NCBI GenBank assembly: GCA_020633415.1
Contig: JACKDQ010000004.1
Coordinates: forward strand, 310,001-374,000
Direction of reading: 5' to 3'
Length of the DNA stretch: 64,000 bases
From: Deltaproteobacteria bacterium
GTDB lineage: Bacteria > Myxococcota_A > Polyangia > GCA-2747355
The translations under genes were made by a program, and so were the position numbers. The stretch's first letter is position 1. Each line of letters begins with the position of its first letter. The notes under the pieces were generated by a model. That model saw only the letters and a program-made list of their open reading frames with translations, was not told the origin of the DNA and did no database searches. This document shows, piece after piece, positions 8,701-18,790 of this stretch.

Positions 8701-8994
8701 AAATACCGCCGAGGTCACGAGGATCGGCAGCTCAGCTCCTCCAGGCGATCGGCGCAGCTGAGCGACGAAATCAAAGCCGTCAACTTCGGGCATCAGCAGA
8801 TCGGTGATCACCAGGTCAGGCTCGTGGTCGATGAACTGTTGCAGACCTTCGCGGCCGTCGGCCGCACAAAGCACCTCGATCGATAGGTGACGTAGCAGTC
8901 GATTGTTGACGAGCATCCGCTCAAGGATCTTCCGCGTGTGCAGATCGTCCTCAACAACCAGAACGCGGCAGCTGTGGTTTGTTGGCTGATTCAC
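5791..8994 (-). CDS. Receiver-PATAN-J-like-TPR regulatory protein
   Basis: A 1067-residue cytoplasmic protein. Residues 10-130 form a receiver domain with the acidic pair near 16-17, phospho-acceptor D65 ('DLVITDLLMPE'), T94 and K118. Residues 175-300 match the PATAN/DUF4388 type ('GSLATTTISHLLLDALEQG', 'TGTIDLRRGG'). After a Pro-rich linker, a J-like domain starts at 'DHYSVLGV' (about 480-545) but has no HPD tripeptide. The remainder is helical with TPR-like repeats. The start is GTG without a clear ribosome-binding site. It follows sctV on the same strand by 157 bases. The combination of receiver and TPR suggests a phosphorylation-controlled scaffold; output and partners are unknown. Confidence 0.85.
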   Translation of the reverse strand: MNQPTNHSCRVLVVEDDLHTRKILERMLVNNRLLRHLSIEVLCAADGREGLQQFIDHEPDLVITDLLMPEVDGFDFVAQLRRSPGGAELPILVTSAVFREKSNLRHLVEQYKVHFQPKPFSPRNIAQLVLSMLDAVGKAPAPREFALSEASAPLSAVTSARPREHVLRPNQRSGSLATTTISHLLLDALEQGLTGTIDLRRGGVHKRLYLLGGQPIFVRSNQRSETLGQLLLRRKKIADDQHNQVIAYARDKGLKYGESLIRLGLFSDQEVMEELAEQTRIKIAACLRWRGDRWDFTPCDESALDVMRCVVEPFGLILEGLARSFDIEDALIRMAQYEGARGELLLCGLDPYQQTYTEKFGHGVLSSIQSGRTLAELTSRPDFQNTVAQLDTLLNCGLLAFSEGPRLRAPSGGEPIHQPPVVDLSFSEPPELELSLDVPYETQPPPRIGAPPVSQTPRRRRMLSDELPVARQLIDHTYLTIHDSDHYSVLGVIPESDQASIEVAYQVKSAQFSLERYREVDLGESYSRLEEIIGRLKVAFDTLRDPLDRKKYDEQLAAERLTERANALEAEELFRQANQLLRTKGYADATKLLERACALDPQNDYLSHLALGRFYKQGPSEIAAQTALAEVAKILDHDPEQVAARLVAARISVAMGDADAAIDHLRKVLKADPSCREAFDEMAAVLLEQRRFDELEKEYRRTIHLLANRELPWARELWKRLVLLYANQLGSREKATLACRAALQLAPEDPELKQLLLRFDTRQSWPEEIYGFRALLAENPCDSASLQSLFELHHGARRVDAAFQVAAVAVLRGSATDRHREFVKQRRTAFLRRAAKRVSDYHTQGLAHPDDDPDLAAFFGAITPALRRRFHTSEIDNAVAPLGEDFTAVLRYVTQELSMARLSVVASDDLRKEVEAFDSHKLLVGTIAAASSDRISLCFRLARAAFLSAPGRITPLRTDATVLQQLLDAACANAPLTVDGQPFSIPDLDPLVERLLARTSKLPRAAEWQQGLRHSADRIALLLCGDVIAAGQILGQADPQALDDLIDYALSEQFCDARMAFGLALTG

Positions 8995-9010
8995 GTGTTA
9001 GTTGCAGTGA

Positions 9011-9040
9011 GCTCGGCAGCGGCGACGCCCGGTGCCGAGC
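9011..9040 (-). promoter_or_regulatory. Hairpin in the leader of the 1067-residue regulator gene
   Basis: GCTCGGCA (9011-9018) and TGCCGAGC (9033-9040) are perfectly complementary, giving an 8-bp GC-rich stem with a 14-base loop, 17 bases before the GTG start. There is no T-run on either side, so it is more likely a leader structure than a classic terminator. On the minus strand upstream of it, TTGCGC and TAGACT separated by 17 bases form a weak promoter candidate. Role is inferred only. Confidence 0.35.
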
Positions 9041-9151
9041 CGATACCGCTTTAGTCTATGTTTCACTACAGCTTAGCGCAAAAAGCGGCCGCCGCGGGGG
9101 TGAATGCGTCGAGCAGGTAAGGCGATGTAGGCCCGGCTGGTCAACATTAGA

Positions 9152-11245
9152 CTAGGCAGCGCCGACCTTGACGCGCGTCAGCGGTTGCAGGGCTACCGTC
9201 GGCTCCAGTTCAGCGTGGGATAGGACCGGCAGGTTTGGCAGATCGGTCTCGAGTAGCCGGCGCAGGTAGCGGCGGACGTCGGGGGCGGTGACGATCACCG
9301 GGCGGTGGGCGGCAAATGTTTGATAAGCCGAGCCGACCGCGCTGATGATCTCGCTGGCCAATTCGGGCTCGAGGGCGAGGTAGGTTCCGTCGCTGGCCTG
9401 CTGGATCGACTCGCGGACGGTGTCTTCGATCAACGGGTCGAGCAAGATCGCCCGCAGCACGCCGCTTTCGTCCGTATGGCGGTAGCTGATGTAGCGCCGC
9501 AGTCCACCGCGAACATGCTCTGTGAGCGTGACCGGGTCCTTCTCGTTTTGCCCCCATTGAGCGAGCGTCTCGAGGATTTGCCGCAGATTGCGAATGGGTT
9601 GACCTTCCTCGACCAGACGTCTGAGCACTTCGGACAAGAGCTGGATCGAAACGACCTTGGGCACAACCTCGTGGACCAACGTTGGGTGGCTCAGCTCGAG
9701 CTGGTCGAGCAGCTGCTGAGTGTCTTGGATGCCGATAAACTCGGTAAGCGAAGCGCGCAACGCGTGGCCGAGGTGGAGGGTCAGCTGTGTCTGCGGCTCG
9801 ACGACCTGCAGTCCAGCAGCGCGCGCTTTCGAGACGTGCTCAAGGCTGATGCTGAAGGTCGAGCCACCGAGACCTGGAGCGGAGGTCTCTGCTCCGTCGA
9901 TGTTTAGACGCGCGAGGTCCTCCGCCTCGGCGACCACCAAGCGGCGCGCGAGGTTGAAGGTTCCGTTCGCAGTCGGCACGTCGTTGACCAAGATGCGATA
10001 CTGCGCCGGCTCAAGCAGCGGGTTTGCGCGCACCTGGACGCTGGGCAAGGGCACGCCGAGTTCGGAAAGCAGCATTTCGCGTAGCCCTGGGATCAGCTCG
10101 TTGAGCAGCGTTCCATCTGTCGTGCAGCTCATCGCTTCGTTGCCGAGCTCGAGGCTGATCGGCGCTAGCATCGTCGCTGTTGGTCCGATGTCATCGCCGT
10201 CGGTGCCCGTAGTCAACACGTCGGCACCGGCGTGGGCCGAGGGGCTACGGCGCGCAGGGGTCTGTTTGCGCCGTGAAATCAAGGCATAGGCAAGCGCGGC
10301 GAGCAGCAATCCGAGGATGATAAAGGGCACCGTCGGTAGCCCGGGAATCGCGGCCAAGACCAGCAACAGCGCGGCGGCGATCGCTATGGCGCGCGGCTGC
10401 GCCATCACCTGGCGGCCGATGTCGCGGCCGAGATGGGATCCCTCGTCTTCCGAGGCGACGCGCGTGACGACCACACCAGCGGAGATCGAGATCAGTAGCG
10501 CCGGGATCTGGCTGACCAGGCCGTCGCCGATCGTGAGCAGCGAGTAGACCCGAGCGGCGTCGCTGAGCTCCATGTTGCGCTGGAACACGCCGATCAATAG
10601 GCCGCCGATAATGTTGATCAGCGTGATCAGGATGCCGGCGATGGCATCGCCCTTGACGAACTTCATCGCGCCGTCCATCGAACCGTAGAGCTGTGACTCA
10701 CGCTGGAGCGACGCACGAAGCCGTCGCGCTTCAGGCAATTCGATCGCACCGCCGCGCAAGTCGGCGTCGATCGCCATCTGCTTGCCGGGCAGCGCATCGA
10801 GGGTAAACCGCGCAGCCACCTCGGCGACGCGCTCGCTGCCCTTGGCGATCACGACGAATTGGATGATCGTCAGGATCAAGAAGACCACTGCGCCGACGAC
10901 CAGGTTGCCGGCGACGACGAATCCGCCGAAGGACGCGATGACCGTGCCGGCGTTCGCTTGCACGAGGATCAGACGTGTCGACGACACGTTGAGGCCGAGC
11001 CGGAACAGCGTCGATATCAGCAGAATGCTGGGGAAAGCGGCGATGCGAAGCGCATTTTCGACGTAGATCGCGACCATCAACAGGATTATGGCGATCGAGA
11101 TATTCGTCGTCAGCAGAATGTCGAGCAATGCGGTCGGCAGCGGGATGATCATCATCCCGACGATGCTGATCACGAGCGCTGCCAACAGCAGGTCGCTGTG
11201 GCGGGCCAGGCGTGCACCCACCCCCCTGTAGCCTTGGTCGATCAC
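9152..11245 (-). CDS. sctV: Type III secretion export gate protein SctV (FlhA/SctV family)
   Basis: A 697-residue inner-membrane export gate protein. The first ~330 residues hold seven to eight membrane segments and the family signature 'FTLDALPGKQMAIDADL'; residues ~370-697 are the cytosolic domain that forms the nonameric ring. Details favour SctV over flagellar FlhA: 'IIQFVVIAKGSERVAEV' and 'QLYGSMDGAMKFVKGDAIAG'. The start is GTG. No other secretion gene lies nearby: neighbours are the large regulator downstream and rlmH upstream. Either the rest of the apparatus is elsewhere, as in scattered myxobacterial T3SS-like sets, or this is an orphan. Confidence 0.9.
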   Translation of the reverse strand: MIDQGYRGVGARLARHSDLLLAALVISIVGMMIIPLPTALLDILLTTNISIAIILLMVAIYVENALRIAAFPSILLISTLFRLGLNVSSTRLILVQANAGTVIASFGGFVVAGNLVVGAVVFLILTIIQFVVIAKGSERVAEVAARFTLDALPGKQMAIDADLRGGAIELPEARRLRASLQRESQLYGSMDGAMKFVKGDAIAGILITLINIIGGLLIGVFQRNMELSDAARVYSLLTIGDGLVSQIPALLISISAGVVVTRVASEDEGSHLGRDIGRQVMAQPRAIAIAAALLLVLAAIPGLPTVPFIILGLLLAALAYALISRRKQTPARRSPSAHAGADVLTTGTDGDDIGPTATMLAPISLELGNEAMSCTTDGTLLNELIPGLREMLLSELGVPLPSVQVRANPLLEPAQYRILVNDVPTANGTFNLARRLVVAEAEDLARLNIDGAETSAPGLGGSTFSISLEHVSKARAAGLQVVEPQTQLTLHLGHALRASLTEFIGIQDTQQLLDQLELSHPTLVHEVVPKVVSIQLLSEVLRRLVEEGQPIRNLRQILETLAQWGQNEKDPVTLTEHVRGGLRRYISYRHTDESGVLRAILLDPLIEDTVRESIQQASDGTYLALEPELASEIISAVGSAYQTFAAHRPVIVTAPDVRRYLRRLLETDLPNLPVLSHAELEPTVALQPLTRVKVGAA

Positions 11246-11369
11246 GCGCGCAGCCTACCCAGCAAAGCGCCGCTTGGGAAGCCTGGCATGCGGGTCATTT
11301 TTTCAACGGTAGACAGCGATAGCAGTGGCCTGCTGCCCGCGATCCTGCGGTCCGCGGGGGGGCGCGAGC

Positions 11370-11804
11370 TCAGCCTTCGCGGTGGTAGGGGCTGCCCTCG
11401 AGGATCGATATCGCTCGGTAGAGTTGCTCGGCCAAGACCACGCGAGCAATGCGATGGCCGAAAGTCATCGGCGAAAGCGAGAGCGTGGCGTTCGCCCGTT
11501 GTTTAAGGGTCTGACCGAGGCCGTCAGCCTCGCCGATCACGAAGGCTAGTCGCGTGAAGGCATCTTGCCGACTCCAGGCGTCCAGGCGTGCGGCGAAGCG
11601 CGTGCTGGAGAGCTGTTCACCTGTTTCGTCGAGAGCGACGACAAAGCAGCGTGGGTCGAGGGCGCGTTCGAGGGCGCTCGTCGTGCGAAACTCGCTCTCG
11701 CTTAGCCGGAAGCGTCCGGTGCTTCGTCTGTAGTAATCGTCACATAGCTGGCGCAGCGCGCTGTCTTTGATGCGCCCGACGGCAAGGATTTCCAGCTTAT
11801 TCAA
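11370..11804 (-). CDS. rlmH: 23S rRNA (pseudouridine1915-N3)-methyltransferase RlmH
   Basis: A 144-residue SPOUT methyltransferase. The C-terminal knot is clear: 'FVIGEADGLGQTLKQRA', 'LSLSPMTFGHRIARVVLAEQLYRA' (core residues) and 'GSPYHRE' at the end. It methylates pseudouridine 1915 in helix 69 of 23S rRNA. The start is TTG and lacks a good ribosome-binding site. Downstream of rsfS on the same strand, the common rsfS-rlmH pairing, but separated by a 100-base gap that carries a tandem 20-bp repeat. Confidence 0.95.
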   Translation of the reverse strand: MNKLEILAVGRIKDSALRQLCDDYYRRSTGRFRLSESEFRTTSALERALDPRCFVVALDETGEQLSSTRFAARLDAWSRQDAFTRLAFVIGEADGLGQTLKQRANATLSLSPMTFGHRIARVVLAEQLYRAISILEGSPYHREG

Positions 11805-11851
11805 TCAGCAAACTCGCTTGGCGGGGCTCGCTAGCCGATCCCGTATCGACC

Positions 11852-11891
11852 CTGTGACTTACGCGTAGTGCCTGTGACGAACGCGTAGTGC
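11852..11891. repeat. Two tandem 20-bp repeats between rsfS and rlmH
   Basis: CTGTGACTTACGCGTAGTGC (11852-11871) is followed directly by CTGTGACGAACGCGTAGTGC (11872-11891); only two bases differ. Each unit contains the palindrome ACGCGT. The repeat fills part of the rsfS-rlmH gap, about 50 bases upstream of the rlmH start, so a protein-binding site is possible. Confidence 0.8.
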
Positions 11892-11904
11892 TGTCGGCCT
11901 CTGG

Positions 11905-12291
11905 CTAAAACAAGCTTGCGACGCGCAGCTCAGGTGGCACCTGCAGCTCGACGCGGGTGGCGTCGCTCCACAGCCCTTCGAGGTCGTAGTATTCGCGAGC
12001 CGGGTGATGAAGTACGTGGATCACCAGGTCGCCGTAATCAAGCAAGACCCAGTGGCCTCCGCGCTCGCCCTCTCGTCCGATCGGGTCGCGGTCGTGCTGC
12101 TTTAGGGCGAGGCGTACCTGTTCGGCGAGAGCTTCGACCTGTCGCATGCTCTGGCCGCTGATCACCAAGATAAAGTCTGTGTAGGACGTAATGTCGCTGG
12201 CCTGCAAGAGCACCGGTTCAAGCGCGTTGTTTTCAATCGCGGTCTGGGCGGCGAACAGCGCAAGCTCTTTCGAGTCGGTCAATCTGTCCAT
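11905..12291 (-). CDS. rsfS: Ribosome silencing factor RsfS
   Basis: A 128-residue RsfS/Iojap protein from this start, which binds ribosomal protein L14 and blocks subunit joining in slow growth. It shows 'ASDITSYTDFILVISG', 'RQVEALAEQV' and the conserved 'GGHWVLLDYGDLVIHV...REYYDLEGLW' core. The start is uncertain: AGGAGG sits only one base before this ATG, which is too close; a GTG at 12330 adds 13 residues but has no ribosome-binding site, and a TTG at 12282 would have ideal spacing. The gene is followed by rlmH. Confidence 0.93.
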   Translation of the reverse strand: MDRLTDSKELALFAAQTAIENNALEPVLLQASDITSYTDFILVISGQSMRQVEALAEQVRLALKQHDRDPIGREGERGGHWVLLDYGDLVIHVLHHPAREYYDLEGLWSDATRVELQVPPELRVASLF

Positions 12292-12680
12292 GCCTCCTGC
12301 TGCTGGTTGACGTGACTTATCAGAGAACACACGCGAATGAACCGTGAAAAACGGTGAGCGTGTCTTGATCGGTTTGTGGGGTGTGCGTGATCGGTGTTTG
12401 TGTGCAGTTTACTAACCCTGGGCAGCCCACTTACCACGTCACGCTCCGCTTGCCACGTCGCGCTTGGTGCCTGTTTCGCGCTTGCGGCGCGTCAGCGTGG
12501 GCGATGCCCCCTTTCCTCACCTATCTACAGTAAGTATAGCTCCGCCACCGGCAAAGCACCACGGCGATACTGGCACTTGCCAATAGCTACGAGCACTTGG
12601 CTGCCATTTAGCAGAGCGACTCGCCCTTTTCAAGCATGGGGGAACGAAAGGCGCTGCCGGCGGTCAGGCGAAGTGTCTCT
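12292..12680. other. Non-coding gap of about 390 bases
   Basis: No open frame here has protein-like composition on either strand. A small hairpin, ACCGT/ACGGT with an AAAA-rich loop, lies at 12341-12355 in the presumed rsfS leader. A minus-strand TATACT at 12536-12541 resembles a -10 element but has no matching -35. I see no RNA gene. Confidence 0.6.
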
Positions 12681-13652
12681 CTATTTTCGCTGCTTAGCGG
12701 CTGGGGCCGGTCGATCATCGGGCACCGCGACCTGTCGCCATTGTTCCGGTAACTTACGCCGGCCCGCCGCGACGTCCTGCTCGACAAATAGCCGCAGCCG
12801 ATCGATGCCGACCAGCAGCTCGGCGGGGGCGATCGGTTCGACCACGAGCTCGGCGGGGGCGATGCTCAGCGTTTGCTTGAGCGCAAGGGTCATCCGCCCG
12901 GCGGCCTCGCTGGCGAGCTTTTTCGGAATGCCGGTTTGCTCGTCGTACTGAGCCGGCGGGAAGAAGCGCCAGCTGGCCTTGAGTTCGACCCACAGCGGGA
13001 TGTTGTTGATCGCATCGACGATCAACTTGCCGCTGAGTTGCTCGACATCGATCTTTTCGCGCCAATTGGCCTGGCCGGACGCCGCAGCGGTGCCGCTCGC
13101 GTGGCGTCGGGAAGCCTTGCTCAACAGGAAGGTCCGTACGTGACGCCCAGCGAAGCGCTGTTCGGGTGTCAACGAGAACGCGATGAACGGGGCCAAAAGC
13201 TGGGCGTAGGTTGGCAGCGATGAGTAGATTCGCGCGCCAAGCGCAGCGACTTCACCAGGCGACGGCTTGCGTCGAACGAATTGCCCGTGGCGCCGGCGCG
13301 TGTAAAGCCAGCCATCGAGCAGGCGCGCCTCGTAGCCGTGCAGCGCATGGGTGTTGTTGAGCAGCTTGAGCGCCGACGGAGTCTTGATGATTTCCACGTG
13401 CTGCTCGAGGGGTGGCTGGCTGCGAATCGGCGTTTCCGTTTTGAGCGTGAGGTCGACAACGATCTTGTGCGCACGGGCGGCCTGCGAGATCTCAGCGTAG
13501 CCCCGACTGAGCGCCGAAAGCGGTCGCGGTGCGCTGCTCTTCGGCTGGGTCGCCGGCTGGAGGCGCGCCTCAGGTGCTGCTGTGAGCCGCTCACACGCCG
13601 TCGCGGTTAGCACGAGCGAGACGACGCTCAGGATGTGGCAAGATGCGCGCAA
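12681..13652 (-). CDS. Predicted lipoprotein, function unknown
   Basis: A 323-residue protein with a hydrophobic leader and lipobox 'LTATAC' (Cys at residue 20), followed by a short low-complexity linker. The mature region is a mix of strands and helices with 'ALHGYEARLLDGWLYTRRRHGQFV' type motifs (partly basic) and near its end a short internal duplication, 'IAPAELVVEP-IAPAELLV', mirrored at DNA level around 12800-12865. The start is TTG, preceded by AGGA at a spacing of 8. It is 13 bases downstream of the prepilin peptidase gene on the same strand. I do not recognise the family; an outer-membrane-anchored role is inferred from the lipobox. Confidence 0.75.
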   Translation of the reverse strand: MRASCHILSVVSLVLTATACERLTAAPEARLQPATQPKSSAPRPLSALSRGYAEISQAARAHKIVVDLTLKTETPIRSQPPLEQHVEIIKTPSALKLLNNTHALHGYEARLLDGWLYTRRRHGQFVRRKPSPGEVAALGARIYSSLPTYAQLLAPFIAFSLTPEQRFAGRHVRTFLLSKASRRHASGTAAASGQANWREKIDVEQLSGKLIVDAINNIPLWVELKASWRFFPPAQYDEQTGIPKKLASEAAGRMTLALKQTLSIAPAELVVEPIAPAELLVGIDRLRLFVEQDVAAGRRKLPEQWRQVAVPDDRPAPAAKQRK

Positions 13653-13665
13653 CGGTTAGATCCTG

Positions 13666-14538
13666 CTAGCTCAGCTGCGGAAAGAATTGCATGATTTCAG
13701 CCCGAAGAAGCAAGACTTCGATCCCGGCGAGCGCGATATAGGGCCCGAAGGCGATCTCGACCAAGCGCAGCGGCTCCTGCTCGGTCTGCTCCGGACGCTG
13801 TTTGGCGGCGCGGCGCTGGTGGGCCCGCGCGATCAGCAGCAGCGTAATCCCCAACAGCGAGCCTTGGAGCGATGCCAAAAGCAGTGTTGGCAGGAGCACT
13901 TGCCAGCCGAGCATCGCGCCGATCATCGCCAACAGCTTGGCATCGCCGTAGCCCATGCCCAGCCGGCCGGTCAGCAAGCGATAACCGTCAGCGATCGCCC
14001 GGATCACCAAGTAGCCGGCCGCAGCACCGACGAGGCCGTCCCACCAATGGGGCCAGCCGAGAAACAGCGAAAGTCCGGTGCAGACCGGGATCGCCGGGTA
14101 CGTGATCACGTTGGGGATCAAGTGTGTGTCGATGTCGATCATCGCGATCGCTACGAGCAGCCCACAAAAGAGCGAGAGGATCAGAAATCGACTGAGTCTG
14201 AGACTCAGAGCGGCGCTGGTATCGAGTTGTTGCACGAAGATCGTCAGCGCGAGCACGGCGACGATCGTCTCGACCAGCAAGTAACGCGGCGAAAAGCGAG
14301 CGTTGCAGTTACGGCAACGACCGCGTAGCAGCAAGTAGCTCAGCAGCGGCAGGTTGTCGTACCAACGGATCCGAGCCTCGCACTGGGGACAGTGTGAAGG
14401 TGGACTCCATACCGATAGTCCCGCGGGAATCCGTACGATCACCACATTGAAAAAGCTCCCCCAGAGCGCGCCCCAGACAAAGGCTGAGGTCGGCCCGGCT
14501 GCGGTCTGCAGCAGTTGTTCGATCGCGGTGATATCCAT
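13666..14538 (-). CDS. pilD: Prepilin peptidase / N-methyltransferase (PilD type)
   Basis: A 290-residue integral membrane aspartic protease that cleaves and methylates type IV prepilins and type II pseudopilins. The cytoplasmic N-terminal zinc motif is complete: C50/C53 ('CPQC') and C75/C78 ('CRNC'). The catalytic aspartates fall in 'AMIDIDTHLIPN' (about D135) and 'GMGYGDAKL' (D199). About seven membrane segments follow. No pilin or secretion gene is adjacent, so its substrates are encoded elsewhere. It is divergent from aconitase. Confidence 0.95.
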   Translation of the reverse strand: MDITAIEQLLQTAAGPTSAFVWGALWGSFFNVVIVRIPAGLSVWSPPSHCPQCEARIRWYDNLPLLSYLLLRGRCRNCNARFSPRYLLVETIVAVLALTIFVQQLDTSAALSLRLSRFLILSLFCGLLVAIAMIDIDTHLIPNVITYPAIPVCTGLSLFLGWPHWWDGLVGAAAGYLVIRAIADGYRLLTGRLGMGYGDAKLLAMIGAMLGWQVLLPTLLLASLQGSLLGITLLLIARAHQRRAAKQRPEQTEQEPLRLVEIAFGPYIALAGIEVLLLRAEIMQFFPQLS

Positions 14539-14605
14539 CGGTCAGGGCCATTTTGCCACCGCTTGGCCGAGGGGGCCAGCATCGTCGATTGTCGGCGCTG
14601 TGCGA

Positions 14606-14634
14606 TTGCCAATTCTTCGACGACGCTTTAGTGT
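14606..14634 (+). promoter_or_regulatory. Possible sigma-70-type promoter of acnA
   Basis: TTGCCA (14606-14611) and TAGTGT (14629-14634) are separated by 17 bases, 24 bases before the acnA ATG. The -35 matches the consensus in 5 of 6 positions, the -10 in only 3, so this is a weak prediction. Confidence 0.3.
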
Positions 14635-14657
14635 CGGGCCTCGCGGGAGGAGTACCC

Positions 14658-17354
<2,697 letters not shown>

Positions 17355-17428
17355 ACGGCGGAAGCCGCTCGCGGGACCTGCAGTCAGAGCCTGCCTTCCG
17401 ACAAACCCCAACCGGCAGAGCGAGCGAA

Positions 17429-18790
17429 ATGAACTCTCTTAGACCCGGTGGTCAAACAACCACAACCGAGTTGCTTACTGCGGTGCGTTGGCTGGTCGCT
17501 TGTGTAGCGTTGCTGACCGGTAGCCACCGCGCCCACGCCGAGCAACCGACGACGATGAGCCTCGCAGATGCCGTCAAGCGGGCGATCACCCACGACGCGC
17601 AGCTCAAGGCCGCCAACGCAGCTACCGCCGCCGCTGAAGCAGAGTACCGCTCGGTACGCGGGATGTTGGGGCCGTCGATCGCGGTCAATGCATCGGTCAA
17701 CATTTGGGACAGTGCCTTCGAGCTGCCGTTTGCGCCGGGGGCTCCACCAACGCGTCTTCGTGATCAGTTGACGACCCAGCTCAATCTGGTGGCGACTCAG
17801 CCGCTGGCAATGCAGGCGGTCAGTGGCTACAAACTGGGCAAGATCGGTGCGGCGATCGCGCGCAGCGCGCGGCGCAAGACGCAAGAGGATGTCGCCTACC
17901 AGACGGCAAAGAGCTACATCTCACTCAAGCAAGCGCTGGCCGGTTTGGAAATCGCTCGCGCAGCGGTCCAGCAGATGAAGGCACAGCTCGCCCGGGGTAA
18001 AGCGTTTTTCTCCTCGGGATTGATCGGCAAGAACGATCTGCTCAAGCTTGAGCTTGGCCTGGCCGAGGCCCAGACCGGAGAAATCCGCGGCGAGGCAGCG
18101 TTGGCGCTGGCGCGTTCGGCGCTGGCCCTGGCGGTCTCGCTGCCCGAGTCCACGTTGATCGTTCCCGGCGAACGCTTCGCCGATCCGCCGAGTGCGGCGC
18201 TTGAGAGCCTGGAGAGTTGCGTAAAGCGTGCCCTTCGCCAGCGCAGTGATCGCCGCGCCGCCGAGCAGCGCATCGGGCAGGCCGAGCAGGCACGCAATCT
18301 GGCGTTCTGGAACCTCGGGCCGAACATTGCCCTGGTCGCCAATTACCAGAACGTCCAAGGGCAGGGGTTGTTGATGCCCAAGGATATGTTCTTCGTTGGC
18401 GGGACCCTGCACTGGAACCTTTGGAACTGGGGATCGGAGTTTTATGTCCATCGCCAGCGCAAGGCGCAAGTTGAGCAAGCTCGCCAGGGGCTGGCACTCG
18501 TCGAGCGGATGATCGTGCTCGAGGTCAAGCAAGCGTACCTACAGCTCAACGTTGCGCGGCAGGTGTTGGCCGTCGAGGCCAAGCGCATCGCCCAGGCCGA
18601 AGAGGCCTTGCGCATCGAGCAAGCGAAGTTCGAAAAACAGGCCGCGACGACACGCGACCTGCTCGACGCCCAATTGGCGCTGACGCGCGCCCGTCAGCAA
18701 CGAAACAACGCGCTCTACGGCTTCTACCTGGCTCGCGCGGCGCTGCGCGTCGCTCTAGGTCAGACCGTTGGGTTGGAGAACGAGCGATGA
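17429..18790 (+). CDS. TolC-type outer-membrane efflux factor
   Basis: A 453-residue outer-membrane factor for tripartite efflux. After a signal peptide ending near 'HRAHA' (residue 37) it has the family's start 'MSLADAVKRAITHDAQLKAANA' (in pieces), long heptad-rich helices, and a second repeat with 'FWNLGPNIALVANYQN' and 'LHWNLWNWGSEF'. This duplicated helix/strand organisation is typical of TolC/OprM. It is the first gene of a three-gene RND operon and its stop overlaps the start of the adaptor gene (ATGA). Confidence 0.92.
   Translation: MNSLRPGGQTTTTELLTAVRWLVACVALLTGSHRAHAEQPTTMSLADAVKRAITHDAQLKAANAATAAAEAEYRSVRGMLGPSIAVNASVNIWDSAFELPFAPGAPPTRLRDQLTTQLNLVATQPLAMQAVSGYKLGKIGAAIARSARRKTQEDVAYQTAKSYISLKQALAGLEIARAAVQQMKAQLARGKAFFSSGLIGKNDLLKLELGLAEAQTGEIRGEAALALARSALALAVSLPESTLIVPGERFADPPSAALESLESCVKRALRQRSDRRAAEQRIGQAEQARNLAFWNLGPNIALVANYQNVQGQGLLMPKDMFFVGGTLHWNLWNWGSEFYVHRQRKAQVEQARQGLALVERMIVLEVKQAYLQLNVARQVLAVEAKRIAQAEEALRIEQAKFEKQAATTRDLLDAQLALTRARQQRNNALYGFYLARAALRVALGQTVGLENER

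Noticed and set aside
12394..12951. Plus-strand open frame of 185 codons
   Set aside because: Starts in a non-coding gap and overlaps the minus-strand lipoprotein; composition is not protein-like and no ribosome-binding site is present.
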